31,936 nt of DNA from Verrucomicrobiota bacterium (GCA_023430565.1 JAEZAD010000165.1:1-31936), one strand, 5' to 3'. Positions 7,396-16,346 are shown, numbered from the stretch's first letter. Notes: a model not told the origin generated them from the sequence alone. Translations and numbers: made by a program.

Positions 7396-10230
7396 ATGTT
7401 CCCTTGCTCCGCGATCCCCCGTCCCGAATACCCGCGCCCCGATCGTCAGCGAGGCCTCATCGAAGGCACGGACTGGGTGAACCTCAACGGCCCCTGGCAA
7501 TTTCGCTTCGATCCCCAGCGGCGCGGTCATGACGAACAATGGTTCGCCGCCGCCGGCCCCGATTGGCGCGAACAAATCGTCGTGCCGTTCTGCTGGGAAT
7601 CCCTCGCTGCCTGGGGCGAGGGCGACGCCGCCGGCAATGACAACTACTACGCCACGCGCGTCTTCCTGAAACCGCTCGAGGTCACCCGCGAAAACCACCG
7701 CATCGCCGAACGCCACGAGGTGGGCTGGTATCGCCGCCACATCGCCGTTCCGGACAACCACCACTGGCGCAACAAACGCGTCATCCTCACCGTCGGCGCC
7801 GCCGATTTCTTCACCGATTGCTGGAGCAACGGCCAGCACTGCGGTCGCCGCGAGGGCGGATATGTCCCGCTCGAATTCGATCTGACCGACACACTCTCGC
7901 CGTCGGACGGACATTTCCGTCGCGCCGTCGTGGTTCTCCGCGTCGAGGACCCGATGAACAATCACGAGCAGCCCGTCGGCAAACAATGGGGCTGGTATAC
8001 CCCGACGAGCGGCATCTGGCAGACCGTGTTTCTCGAGCCGCGCCCCGCCGTCTACATCGATCACTTTCGCGTCGTCACCGACATCGATCAGGGCCGCGTC
8101 CATTTCGAAGTCGTCTGCCCCGGCATCCGCGAGCGCCACACCGTCGCTGTCGACATCGTCCCGCCCGACGCCCAGCCCCACCGCGTCACGCTCGATCCGC
8201 CCGTCGATTCCCTCGCGAAGGGCGACGCCGAAGTTTACCCCGTTTCGCTCTGGGATCCGGGCGACCCCCAGCTTTATCGCATCATCATCCGTATCCTCGA
8301 CGAGGATATGCAGGTCGATTCCGTCCGCAGCTATTTCGGCATGCGCAAGATCGGCACCGTTCCCGCCACCGCCGAGAACGCGCCCGCGATGCTCTCGCTC
8401 AACAACAAGCCGATCTATCTCCGCGGCGCCCTCTACCAATCCTACCACCCTGACGGCATCTACACCGCGACCGACGCCCGCACGCTCCGCAACGACATCG
8501 CCTACGCCCGCGAGGCTGGCTTCGACTTCCTCCGCATCCACATCAAGCTCGATGACCCCATCCTGCTCTACTACGCCGACACCCTCGGTATCCTGCTCAT
8601 GCAGGACTTCCCCAACTTCGGCGAGGGCGGCGACACCCCCCTGGGTCGCCGGCGCTTCGAGGAGATGATGCGCCTCGGCATCCGCCGGGATTTCAACCAC
8701 CCGTCCATCGTCTCGTGGTGCATTTTCAACGAAACCTGGGGCTTCGGCGGCCAGACCGAGTTGATGAAGTTCATCATGCCGTCGACCCGCGCCTCGAAGG
8801 AGGAGGTCAAGCAAGCGGCCGAGAAACTGGTCAACACCTCCTCGTTCAAATGGATCCACGAGATGTGGAAGCTCGCCAAGTCCCTCGACTCGACCCGCCT
8901 CATCGAGGACATGAGCGTCGTCGTCTGGGAACACCTCGCCGCCTACGGCCACGTCGACACCGACATCAACTCCTGGCACTTCTACCTCGACGACTACTAC
9001 AAGGCCAAGGCCCACATCGAAAGCGTCGTCGCGAAAACGCACCGCGGCTCCACCTTCAACTACATCGAGGGCTACCAGCAGCGCGACGCGCCGCTCATCA
9101 ACAGCGAATACGGCGGCGTGGGCGCGCTCGACGGCGATCGCGATGTCAGCTGGTCGTTCAAATTCCTCACCAACGAACTCCGCCGCCACGGCCAGCTCTC
9201 GGCCTACATCTACACCGAGCTCACCGACGTCGAGTGGGAATACAACGGCCTCCTCAACTACGACCGCACGCCCAAGGAATTCGGCTATCCGCCCACCATC
9301 ATCAACCAGGGCGACGTCCTTCCCATCAACGCTCCGCCCATCGAAAAGGTCGCGCCCGGCGCGCCGCTCGACCTCCAGGTCTTCTCGTCCCATTTTTCCC
9401 GCCGCCGCTGCGAAGGCGTCACCCTTCACTGGCTTTATTCCGGTATCGATACTTTGGGGACGCTCCATCCTTCGCTCGCCCGCGGCCTCGCCCGGATTCC
9501 GTTCACCCACCACCGCGTCGAGCTCGCCCGCCAGCTCACCTTCACCGCGCCGAACCAGCCCATGCTCTGCACGCTGGCCGTCGCCGCAGTCCTTCCCGAC
9601 GGGCAGACCGTCGCTGGCAACTTCGTTCAACACTTCGTTTCCGACGGCGCCTTGCCGGAGCGCGAGGACCTCGGCAACACGCTCATTCTTCGCCGCCACG
9701 TCACCGACTGGATCGATGCCGAATGGAGCGGCGGCCATACCTCCCGCGAAGAAGCCGGCCGCGCCGGTTCCTGCCACGGCTACGGCCACGGTTTCTTCGA
9801 GTGGGAGTTCATCGACGAGGTCATTCCCCTCCTCGATCAGGCGAAACGTGTCCGCGTTTTCTGCGAGGTCTCCGCCCGCCGTCACGACACGCCCCAGACC
9901 GACAGCCATCGTTACGGCACCTATTTCGAACTGCTTCTTAACGATCTTCCCATTCACCGCTCGCTCCTGCCCGATCATCCGCACGACACCCGCGGAGCCC
10001 TCAGCTACCTCCGCGGCGGCCGCGGCGCCTACGGTTATCTCATGCGCACCGCGCTCGAGGGCGATCTTCTCGCTCAAGTCGCCACCACCGCATCGCGCAA
10101 CGGCACCCTCCGTCTCCGCTGCGCGGTCCCCGCCGCCGCCGCGCCTCACGGCGGTCTCACCGTTTACGACTTCGACTGCGGCCGCTATCCCATCTGCCCC
10201 ACCCTCGTCATCGAGTGGGAACAGACGTGA
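7396..10230 (+). CDS. Glycoside hydrolase family 2 protein (beta-galactosidase/glucuronidase-like), no signal peptide
   Basis: This 944-residue protein has the GH2 order. A jelly-roll sugar-binding domain comes first (GTDWVNLNGPWQFRFDPQ, then PFCWES and VGWYRRHIAVP), followed by an immunoglobulin-like middle domain and a TIM barrel from about residue 320. Candidate catalytic residues are E446 in WCIFNETWG (acid/base) and E571 in NSEYGG (nucleophile). GFDFLRIHIK and GILLMQDFPNFG match conserved GH2 barrel strands. From about residue 640 there are extra beta-rich regions, ending in a probable jelly-roll module. There is no signal peptide, so the enzyme should be cytosolic, which is unusual for a scavenging hydrolase. 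Its position after glf suggests a galactose- or galactofuranose-containing substrate; that is inference. Confidence 0.9.
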   Translation: MFPCSAIPRPEYPRPDRQRGLIEGTDWVNLNGPWQFRFDPQRRGHDEQWFAAAGPDWREQIVVPFCWESLAAWGEGDAAGNDNYYATRVFLKPLEVTRENHRIAERHEVGWYRRHIAVPDNHHWRNKRVILTVGAADFFTDCWSNGQHCGRREGGYVPLEFDLTDTLSPSDGHFRRAVVVLRVEDPMNNHEQPVGKQWGWYTPTSGIWQTVFLEPRPAVYIDHFRVVTDIDQGRVHFEVVCPGIRERHTVAVDIVPPDAQPHRVTLDPPVDSLAKGDAEVYPVSLWDPGDPQLYRIIIRILDEDMQVDSVRSYFGMRKIGTVPATAENAPAMLSLNNKPIYLRGALYQSYHPDGIYTATDARTLRNDIAYAREAGFDFLRIHIKLDDPILLYYADTLGILLMQDFPNFGEGGDTPLGRRRFEEMMRLGIRRDFNHPSIVSWCIFNETWGFGGQTELMKFIMPSTRASKEEVKQAAEKLVNTSSFKWIHEMWKLAKSLDSTRLIEDMSVVVWEHLAAYGHVDTDINSWHFYLDDYYKAKAHIESVVAKTHRGSTFNYIEGYQQRDAPLINSEYGGVGALDGDRDVSWSFKFLTNELRRHGQLSAYIYTELTDVEWEYNGLLNYDRTPKEFGYPPTIINQGDVLPINAPPIEKVAPGAPLDLQVFSSHFSRRRCEGVTLHWLYSGIDTLGTLHPSLARGLARIPFTHHRVELARQLTFTAPNQPMLCTLAVAAVLPDGQTVAGNFVQHFVSDGALPEREDLGNTLILRRHVTDWIDAEWSGGHTSREEAGRAGSCHGYGHGFFEWEFIDEVIPLLDQAKRVRVFCEVSARRHDTPQTDSHRYGTYFELLLNDLPIHRSLLPDHPHDTRGALSYLRGGRGAYGYLMRTALEGDLLAQVATTASRNGTLRLRCAVPAAAAPHGGLTVYDFDCGRYPICPTLVIEWEQT

Positions 10231-10346
10231 TGGCAGCGGAATGCGTCAGCCTTCGGCCCCGGTCGGAGCGCATGGGGTGAACCTACCCGCACGTTCTCCG
10301 GTATTTCCCGCAGAACCCGCCGACCCCGCGCCGGTCTGCCGACCTC

Positions 10347-11663
10347 ATGGTGGACCTGCGACAATCCCGTTTCGGTGACTTTGTGTCCTCGAACGGTTTC
10401 CTTTGGTGCACGGGCATCGAGGACACGTTCATCACCGCTCCACACCCCAAAACCGGCCGCACCCTCGACGAATACGAGCTTACGGCCCATTACAACAACT
10501 GGCGCGATGACATCGACCTGATGGCCGAACTCGGCGTCCAAGCCGCCCGCTACGGCATCCCCTGGCATCGCATCAACCCGCAACCTGGCGTGTGGGAGTG
10601 GGAATGGGCCGACCGCCCGCTCGAACACCTGCTCGACCGCGGCATCGCCCCCATCGTCGACCTCGTTCACTACGGCCTGCCGTCCTGGATCGACGGCGCG
10701 TATTTGAATTCCGACTACCCGCGCCATGTCGCCGAATTCGCCCGCCGCGTCGCCCAGCGCTTCCAGGGCCGCATTCACGCCTACACCCCGCTCAACGAAC
10801 CACGCATCACCGCCTGGTATTGCGGCCGCATCGGCTGGTGGCCGCCGTTCGGCAAAAGCTGGCGCAGCTTCGTCGCGGTCATGCTCGGTGTCTGCCGCGG
10901 AATCGTCGAAACCGTGCGCGCCCTCCACGAGGTCGATCCCGATATCCTGCCCGTTCACGTCGACGCCACCGATCTCTACACCGCACGGGATTCTGCCCTC
11001 GAACCCGAGGCCCATCACCGCCAGGAGCTCGTGTTTCTCGCCCTCGATCTGGTCTCCGGCCGCATCGATGCCGGTCATCCGCTGAATTCCTGGCTGATTC
11101 ACCACGGCGCCACCGAGGAAGATCTCGCCTGGTTTCGCGCCCACGCCATCCCGCTCCCGTTCATCGGGCTGAACCTCTACCCGATGTTCACCAACAAGGT
11201 CTTCACGCGCACTCTCGCCGGTCGCGTGCGCCTCAAGATGGAATACGCCACTGGCGATCTCGTCGAATCCCTCGGTCAGCTCTATTGGCAGCGCTACCAG
11301 TCTCCTCTCTTCATTTCCGAAACCGCCGCCACCGGCTCCGTCCGCCGCCGTCGCCAATGGATGGATACGTCGATCGCCGGCGTTCGCCACCTCCGCGAAA
11401 CCAGCGTCCCCCTCGTCGGCTACACCTGGTGGCCCCTCTTCGCGCTCGTGACCTGGGCCTACCGCCAGGGCACGCATCCGCCCGAATACTATTTCAAGCA
11501 AATGGGCCTGTGGGACCTCGACCACACCTGCCGCCGCGTCCCCACTCCGTTGATCGACGCCTACCGCCACCACGCGTCTGTTCCCCTTCCTCCCGTAGCG
11601 GCGCCCTCCGACCGTCGCTCCGCGCAGGCCTCGAGCTCACTCGCGACGTCCACCACGCCGTAG
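10347..11663 (+). CDS. Clan GH-A glycoside hydrolase, GH1-like (beta-glucosidase type), first of a tandem pair
   Basis: This 438-residue protein looks like a cytosolic retaining beta-glycosidase of the GH1/COG2723 kind. FGDFVSSNGFLWCTGIEDTF resembles the first strand of GH1 enzymes. The acid/base Glu is E151 in TPLNEPRITAW, and the nucleophile is E325 in LFISETAATG. Other barrel motifs are GIPWHRINPQPGVWEWEWAD, VDLVHYGLPSW and YTWWPLFAL. There is no signal peptide. The last 25 or so residues are Pro/Ser/Ala-rich, are not part of the barrel, and may be a translated intergenic repeat. The gap to the second GH-A gene is only 19 bp, so they are very likely cotranscribed. Confidence 0.85.
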   Translation: MVDLRQSRFGDFVSSNGFLWCTGIEDTFITAPHPKTGRTLDEYELTAHYNNWRDDIDLMAELGVQAARYGIPWHRINPQPGVWEWEWADRPLEHLLDRGIAPIVDLVHYGLPSWIDGAYLNSDYPRHVAEFARRVAQRFQGRIHAYTPLNEPRITAWYCGRIGWWPPFGKSWRSFVAVMLGVCRGIVETVRALHEVDPDILPVHVDATDLYTARDSALEPEAHHRQELVFLALDLVSGRIDAGHPLNSWLIHHGATEEDLAWFRAHAIPLPFIGLNLYPMFTNKVFTRTLAGRVRLKMEYATGDLVESLGQLYWQRYQSPLFISETAATGSVRRRRQWMDTSIAGVRHLRETSVPLVGYTWWPLFALVTWAYRQGTHPPEYYFKQMGLWDLDHTCRRVPTPLIDAYRHHASVPLPPVAAPSDRRSAQASSSLATSTTP

Positions 11664-11682
11664 TCCGCCGCTCCTTCCTCCC

Positions 11683-12831
11683 ATGTTCCGCAGTTTTTTC
11701 TTTGCAGGTTTCGAGGGAGCCACCGGCTACAACGCCCGCGGCGAGTGGTTCGATCAAATCGCCGCGACCCATCACGACCATCACGCCGACGACGACTACC
11801 GCCAGCTCGCCGAGGTCGGCATCCACGCTGCGCGCGAAGCCATCCGCTGGCCGCTCGTCGACCGCCACGGCCGCTACGATTTCAGCACCGTGCGTCCCTT
11901 CGTCGACGCCAGCCGCCGCCACCACATCGATGTCGTGTGGGACTTGTTTCACTATGGCTATCCGTCGGACCTCGACATCTTTTCGGAGGCCTTCGTCCGC
12001 CGCTTCGCCGACTACTGCCACGCCGCCGCCCGCTATATTCGCGCGCACCAGGAAGGCACCTGCTACTTCACGCCGGTCAACGAACCGTCCTACTTCGCCT
12101 GGGCCGCCGGCGAAGTCGGCCGCTTCGCACCACACACCCGCGGCCGCGGCCCCGAGCTCAAGCTCGTCCTGGCCCGCGCCGCTATCGCCGGCATCGACGC
12201 CATTCGCACCGCCGTCCCCGCCGCCCGCATCGTCAACGTCGACCCGCTCTGCCATATCGTTCCGCCCCATGGCCGGGTCGACCTTCTCGGCGACGCCCAT
12301 TCCTTCAACCACAACGCCGTTTTCGAAAGCTGGGACATGCTTGCCGGCCGCCTCCATCCGGAACTCGGTGGCAGCCGCGAGCACCTCGATATCGTCGGCG
12401 TGAACTACTACTGGACCAACCAGTGGGAAATGGGCCGCGAGGAAACGCCCCTCGCCGACGACGATCTCCGCCGCGTGCCGCTCTCGCGCCTCATCCGTCG
12501 GGTCTGGAAACGCTATGGCGGCGATCTCCTCATCACCGAAACCGCCCACGTCCACGAACGCCGCGCGGCTTGGATCAACTACGTCGCCGACGAATGCGAG
12601 TCGCTTCTCGCCGACGGCGTTCCGCTCCGCGGTGTCTGCCTTTACCCCATCCTCGGCATGCCCGAGTGGCACTGCCGCGACGAATGGGTGCACATGGGCC
12701 TTTGGGACATCGTCCACGATCACCCGGCCCGTATTCGTCAACTCTGCGCCCCGGTGTGGGATGCCCTGCGCCAGGCGCAGCGCATCGAGGTTCGCCAGCC
12801 GGAGGCTTTGCCCGGGAACGTATCGGCATAA
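11683..12831 (+). CDS. Clan GH-A glycoside hydrolase, GH1-like, second of a tandem pair
   Basis: This is a 382-residue TIM-barrel glycosidase, shorter than typical GH1 enzymes of about 450 residues. MFRSFFFAGFEGATGYN replaces the usual GH1 start. Barrel signatures are AREAIRWPLVDRHGRYDFS and VVWDLFHYGYPSDLD. The probable acid/base is E134 in TPVNEPSYFAW and the nucleophile E286 in LLITETAHV. There is no signal peptide, so it should act in the cytosol. It shares layout but little obvious sequence with the preceding gene, so the two probably have different substrates or act in sequence. Family placement within GH-A (GH1, GH5 or an unclassified group) cannot be fixed by eye. Confidence 0.82.
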   Translation: MFRSFFFAGFEGATGYNARGEWFDQIAATHHDHHADDDYRQLAEVGIHAAREAIRWPLVDRHGRYDFSTVRPFVDASRRHHIDVVWDLFHYGYPSDLDIFSEAFVRRFADYCHAAARYIRAHQEGTCYFTPVNEPSYFAWAAGEVGRFAPHTRGRGPELKLVLARAAIAGIDAIRTAVPAARIVNVDPLCHIVPPHGRVDLLGDAHSFNHNAVFESWDMLAGRLHPELGGSREHLDIVGVNYYWTNQWEMGREETPLADDDLRRVPLSRLIRRVWKRYGGDLLITETAHVHERRAAWINYVADECESLLADGVPLRGVCLYPILGMPEWHCRDEWVHMGLWDIVHDHPARIRQLCAPVWDALRQAQRIEVRQPEALPGNVSA

Positions 12832-12894
12832 CCCTGTCCTTGCATCACCGCGCTTGTTTCCGGCACCCAACCCGTCTAGGGATCCGCATCTTTT

Positions 12895-13326
12895 ATGTTA
12901 AAGAAATTCCGTGAGTTCGCCCTGCGCGGCAACGTCATCGACCTCGCCGTCGGTGTCATCATCGGCGCCGCTTTCGGCGCCATCATCACGTCGTTGGTCA
13001 ACGACGTCATCATGCCGCCGATTGGCCTCGCCGTCGGCAACGTCGACTTCTCCGCTCTCCACTACGTGCTGAAAGAGGGCACGCCGCCTCCGCCCTACGC
13101 GACGATCGCCGCGGCCAAAGCCGCCGGCGCGGTGACGCTCAACTACGGCGCATTTCTCAACACCGTCATCAACTTCACCATCATCGCCGCGTCCGTCTTT
13201 CTCCTGATTTCCGGCGTCCAGAAGCTCTACCGCAAAGAGGCCGCCAAACCCGCGCCGCCCGCACCGCCGCCGCGCTCCGAGCTCCTCCTCGAGGAGATCC
13301 GCGACCTCCTCAAAGAGCGCCGCTGA
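12895..13326 (+). CDS. mscL: Large-conductance mechanosensitive channel
   Basis: MscL is a homopentameric inner-membrane channel that opens under membrane tension and releases solutes during hypo-osmotic shock. The protein has 143 residues, as usual. The N-terminal amphipathic helix (LKKFREFALRGNVIDL) leads into TM1 (VGVIIGAAFGAIITSLVNDVIMPP), which has the conserved small-residue gate. A Pro-rich periplasmic loop, TM2 (TIIAASVFLLISG) and a charged cytoplasmic helix ending ELLLEEIRDLLKERR follow. It is convergent with the antiporter gene, with 37 bp between the stops, and has its own upstream gap of 63 bp. Confidence 0.97.
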   Translation: MLKKFREFALRGNVIDLAVGVIIGAAFGAIITSLVNDVIMPPIGLAVGNVDFSALHYVLKEGTPPPPYATIAAAKAAGAVTLNYGAFLNTVINFTIIAASVFLLISGVQKLYRKEAAKPAPPAPPPRSELLLEEIRDLLKERR

Positions 13327-13363
13327 CGCCCGACCCCGGACGCCTGCTCGCTTCCGCTGCTCG

Positions 13364-14911
13364 TCACACCGTGCCGAGCAGCAGGAAGGACAGCGCCATG
13401 ATCGCCGTCGGCACCAACGCCCCGACCAGCAATCCCAGCGGCGACACGCCTTCCGGGAAAAACTTCTGCAGGATCGCCTGTCCCGCCGGATTCGGCGCAT
13501 TCGCGATCACCGTCAACCCGCCGCCGGTCACCGCCCCCGCGACGACCGCGTATTTCAGTTCATCGGTGAAGCCCGGCACCAGCGTCGCGAGATAAGTGAT
13601 CGCCGCATTGTCGTTCACCGCCGTCAGCGCCGTCGCGCCCAAAAACAACGGCACCTCGCCCAGGCTCTTCAACACCGGCTCGATCCACCACGCCTGCAAC
13701 CCGCCGTGGATCACCAGGCCCGCGAGAAAGAATCCGACCAGCAGCGGCCCCCGCAGATCCAGCCGGCTCTGGTGGTGCGCCGTCGCCTTCGCGAAGGCCA
13801 GGAAGAACAAGAATCCTCCGACGAACAACGCCGGGAAATGCGCGACGAACACCGTCAGCGCCATGAACCCCAGCTGCACCGTCGTGATCCACACCGGCAC
13901 CGGCGCCCGGCCGCGCTCCTTTGCATCGCCGCCGCCCATCGTCGCCCGCGCTGCATCCAGCGCCGCAAACTCCTTCCGGAAAATCGCATAATACAGCAGC
14001 GTCGCCACCACGATGCCGATCAGCGCCTTCCAGCCGAAATGCGTGAACATATACGGCATGTCCCAGCCCCACGGCGCCGCCACCATCAACACCGGCGGCG
14101 CCGCGAAATGCGTGAACGTCCCCCCGACCGACACGTTCACGAACAGCAGCCCGAGCGTCGCGTAACAGAATTTTGGCGACGGCTTCAGCTTGTAGAACTG
14201 CCGCCCCAGCAGCAGCGCGGCGATCGTCATCGCCGCCGGCTCCGTGATGAACGACCCCAACACCGGCGCGATGATCAGAATCGACAGCCACCACGCCGCC
14301 GTCGACGTCTTGCCCAAGGATGCGACCGCGCGCAGGCACTGCTCCGCAAACACCAGCACCGGCCGCGTCGACGCCAGCGCCATGATCACCACCACGAACA
14401 TCGGCTCCGTGAAATTCACCTTGTGCCCGATGTAGTCGACGACCGTGCCCCACCCCTTGAACCAGCTGATCGCTCCCATCAGCACCAGCACCCAAATCCC
14501 GAACACCGCCTCCACCTCCCCGAAAAAGTGCAGCATCTGCCCCTTGAAACTCACCTCGTCCGGCACGTCGTCCTCGTCGCGATCCCCCCGCGGCAGCGCC
14601 CGCTCCTTCAGCTGCTTCGCATGCTCCTCCTCCACCTCGTGTGCCCAGTGGCGGAATTTCGCCGTCAGGAACGTGTGGATGATCGCGCACAGGAAAATCA
14701 ACGACGCCACCAGGTTGAACGGCTCCGCCTCGATCCGGGAACGCAACACCTCCATCACCCCGCCGCTCTCGCCTACATAACTTTCGAGCGGCCGCGGAAA
14801 CGGCGGCCCGCCCCCTTCCAACTCCGCCGCCGCGAACGCACTCGCGACGCCGGCGAACGCCATCACGCCGACCAACAGCCATCGCGAAACCGAACAACGA
14901 GTTAAACGCAT
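13364..14911 (-). CDS. Putative Na+/H+ antiporter (PF07399-like)
   Basis: This is a 515-residue integral membrane protein with about a dozen hydrophobic segments. The ATG at 14911 gives an N-terminus (MRLTRCSVSRWLLVGVMAFAGVASAFAAA) that looks like a cleavable signal peptide. The upstream ATG at 14986 adds 25 residues of poor quality. The segment VGGTFTHFAAPPVLMVAAPWGWDMPYMFTHFGWKA and the symmetric AVNDNAAITYLATLVPG and GGLTVIANAPNPAG segments resemble the ion-transporter superfamily members grouped as putative Na+/H+ antiporters, with broken helices in each half. Residues 110-150 form a charged hydrophilic loop. The transported ion is inferred from the family only. Confidence 0.75.
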   Translation of the reverse strand: MRLTRCSVSRWLLVGVMAFAGVASAFAAAELEGGGPPFPRPLESYVGESGGVMEVLRSRIEAEPFNLVASLIFLCAIIHTFLTAKFRHWAHEVEEEHAKQLKERALPRGDRDEDDVPDEVSFKGQMLHFFGEVEAVFGIWVLVLMGAISWFKGWGTVVDYIGHKVNFTEPMFVVVIMALASTRPVLVFAEQCLRAVASLGKTSTAAWWLSILIIAPVLGSFITEPAAMTIAALLLGRQFYKLKPSPKFCYATLGLLFVNVSVGGTFTHFAAPPVLMVAAPWGWDMPYMFTHFGWKALIGIVVATLLYYAIFRKEFAALDAARATMGGGDAKERGRAPVPVWITTVQLGFMALTVFVAHFPALFVGGFLFFLAFAKATAHHQSRLDLRGPLLVGFFLAGLVIHGGLQAWWIEPVLKSLGEVPLFLGATALTAVNDNAAITYLATLVPGFTDELKYAVVAGAVTGGGLTVIANAPNPAGQAILQKFFPEGVSPLGLLVGALVPTAIMALSFLLLGTV

Positions 14912-15016
14912 GGCCGCAGGCAACCTTCGCCCGCGCACTTGGCAAGCCAGACCGCCCGATTGGACCCGCAGCGACGCCCCGTCCACCGTCGCCGCCGCGC
15001 CTGCCGCCGTCCGCCC

Positions 15017-16231
15017 TTAAAACGTGTGCACCACCAGCCCGGACCGCAGCTTCGGTTCGAACCAGGTGCTCTTCGGCGGCATGATCTGCCCCGCATCCGC
15101 GATGTCCATCAGCTGCTGGATCGTCACCGGATACATCGAGAACGCGACGCCGCCGTCCACGTCGACGCGCTTCACCAGTTCGCCCGTTCCGCGAATTCCG
15201 CCGACAAAATCCACCCGCTTGCTCGTCCGCGGATCGTCGACTCCCAACAGCGGCGACAACAGTTTGTCCTGGAGCAAACTCACATCCAGCCGTGACACCG
15301 GGTCCGCATTCGCCTCCGCCTTCAACTTCAATCCATACCACTTTCCGCCGAGATACATGCTCACGTCGCCCACCGCGCTCGGCGTCGGCGCCGCGTTCTC
15401 CGTCAGTCCAAACCGGCCCTTCACTTCCGCCAGAAACGCCTCCGGCGTGCGCCCATTCAAATCCGACACGATTCGGTTATACGGCAAAATCTTCAGCTCG
15501 CTCGCCGGGAACAGCACGCAGAGAAACCAGTTGTAGTCTTCCTTCCCGGTGTGCTGCGGATTCCGCTCGCGCCGCATCCGCGCCACACGCGCCGCGCTGG
15601 CCGCCCGATGGTGCCCGTCCGCAATATATGTCACCGGCACGCGCCCAAACGCCTCGATCCACCGCGCCGGCTCCGCCACCCGCCACAGCGTGTGGCGAAT
15701 CCCATCCGGCGCCGCGAAATCGTGCACCGGCTTTTCCTGCACCTTCGCATTCACCAGCGCCGTCACCGCCGCCTCGTCGCGATACGTCAAAAATACCGGC
15801 CCCGTGTTCGCGCTCAACGTGTCGATCAGCTTGGTGCGATCGTCCTCTTTGTCCCTCCGCGTCTTCTCGTGTTTCTTGATCAGCTCCGCGTCGTAGTCCT
15901 CGACATGGCACAGTGCCACCAACCCCCGCTGCACGTGTGGTCCCATCTGCTGCTGGTAAACATACACGCTGGGCGCCGCCTCCCGCACCAGCACACCATC
16001 GCGCTGCAGCTGCTCTAGATTCTTCCGCGCCGTCGTGTAGACGATTTCCGAATACGGATCCGTCTCGCGCGGCAGATCGATCTCCGCCCGGTCGACGTGC
16101 AGCAGGCTGTGCGGCTTTCCTTCCGCCAACACCGCGGCCTCGCTGGCGTTGACCACGTCATAAGGCACGCACGCCACTTCGGGCGCGAGCGCAGGTTGCG
16201 GAACGAGACCTTGGAAAGCACGAATGCGCAT
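15017..16231 (-). CDS. DUF1015 family protein
   Basis: This is a 404-residue soluble protein of the DUF1015 (PF06245) family, whose biochemical role is not established as far as I know. Family hallmarks are RIRAFQGLVPQPALAPEVACVPYDVV at the N-terminus, NPHSLLHVDRAEIDLP-like spacing, and the central FLTYRDEAAV and VTYIADGHHRAASAARVARMRR segments. The C-terminal part has LSPLLGVDDPRTSKRVDFVGG and IMPPKSTWFEPKLRSGLVVHTF. The start at 16231 fits the family; the open frame extends further upstream, but that part is encoded by a repeat-like leader. Confidence 0.88.
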   Translation of the reverse strand: MRIRAFQGLVPQPALAPEVACVPYDVVNASEAAVLAEGKPHSLLHVDRAEIDLPRETDPYSEIVYTTARKNLEQLQRDGVLVREAAPSVYVYQQQMGPHVQRGLVALCHVEDYDAELIKKHEKTRRDKEDDRTKLIDTLSANTGPVFLTYRDEAAVTALVNAKVQEKPVHDFAAPDGIRHTLWRVAEPARWIEAFGRVPVTYIADGHHRAASAARVARMRRERNPQHTGKEDYNWFLCVLFPASELKILPYNRIVSDLNGRTPEAFLAEVKGRFGLTENAAPTPSAVGDVSMYLGGKWYGLKLKAEANADPVSRLDVSLLQDKLLSPLLGVDDPRTSKRVDFVGGIRGTGELVKRVDVDGGVAFSMYPVTIQQLMDIADAGQIMPPKSTWFEPKLRSGLVVHTF

Positions 16232-16252
16232 GAGAAAAGCTGTCGAGGTTTG

Positions 16253-16281
16253 TCCGCGGAACACGCCGAAGACACGGAAAA
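16253..16281 (-). repeat. TTTCGTGT-type leader repeat upstream of the DUF1015 gene
   Basis: Read on the minus strand, the DUF1015 leader contains three degenerate repeats of a TTCsGyGT unit (TTTTCCGTGTC, TTCGGCGTG, TTCCGCGG), ending 21 nt before the ATG. A similar triplet lies in front of aroQ in the same sense orientation. Confidence 0.5.
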
Positions 16282-16346
16282 AATCCCCGACCTGCGTCAT
16301 CCGCTATTTCCCGGCTGTGGCGGCTTGAAACTATACCCACCCTCTC

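Noticed and set aside
7339..10149. A 936-codon open frame on the minus strand opposite the GH2 gene
   Set aside because: It is antisense to a gene with clear GH2 motifs. Its translation is Gly/Ala/Val/Asp/Glu-rich without domains, as expected from the high-GC complementary frame.
16232..16300. An N-terminal extension of the DUF1015 protein from an upstream ATG
   Set aside because: The extension is encoded by a repeat-like leader, and the family starts at the RIRAFQG segment.
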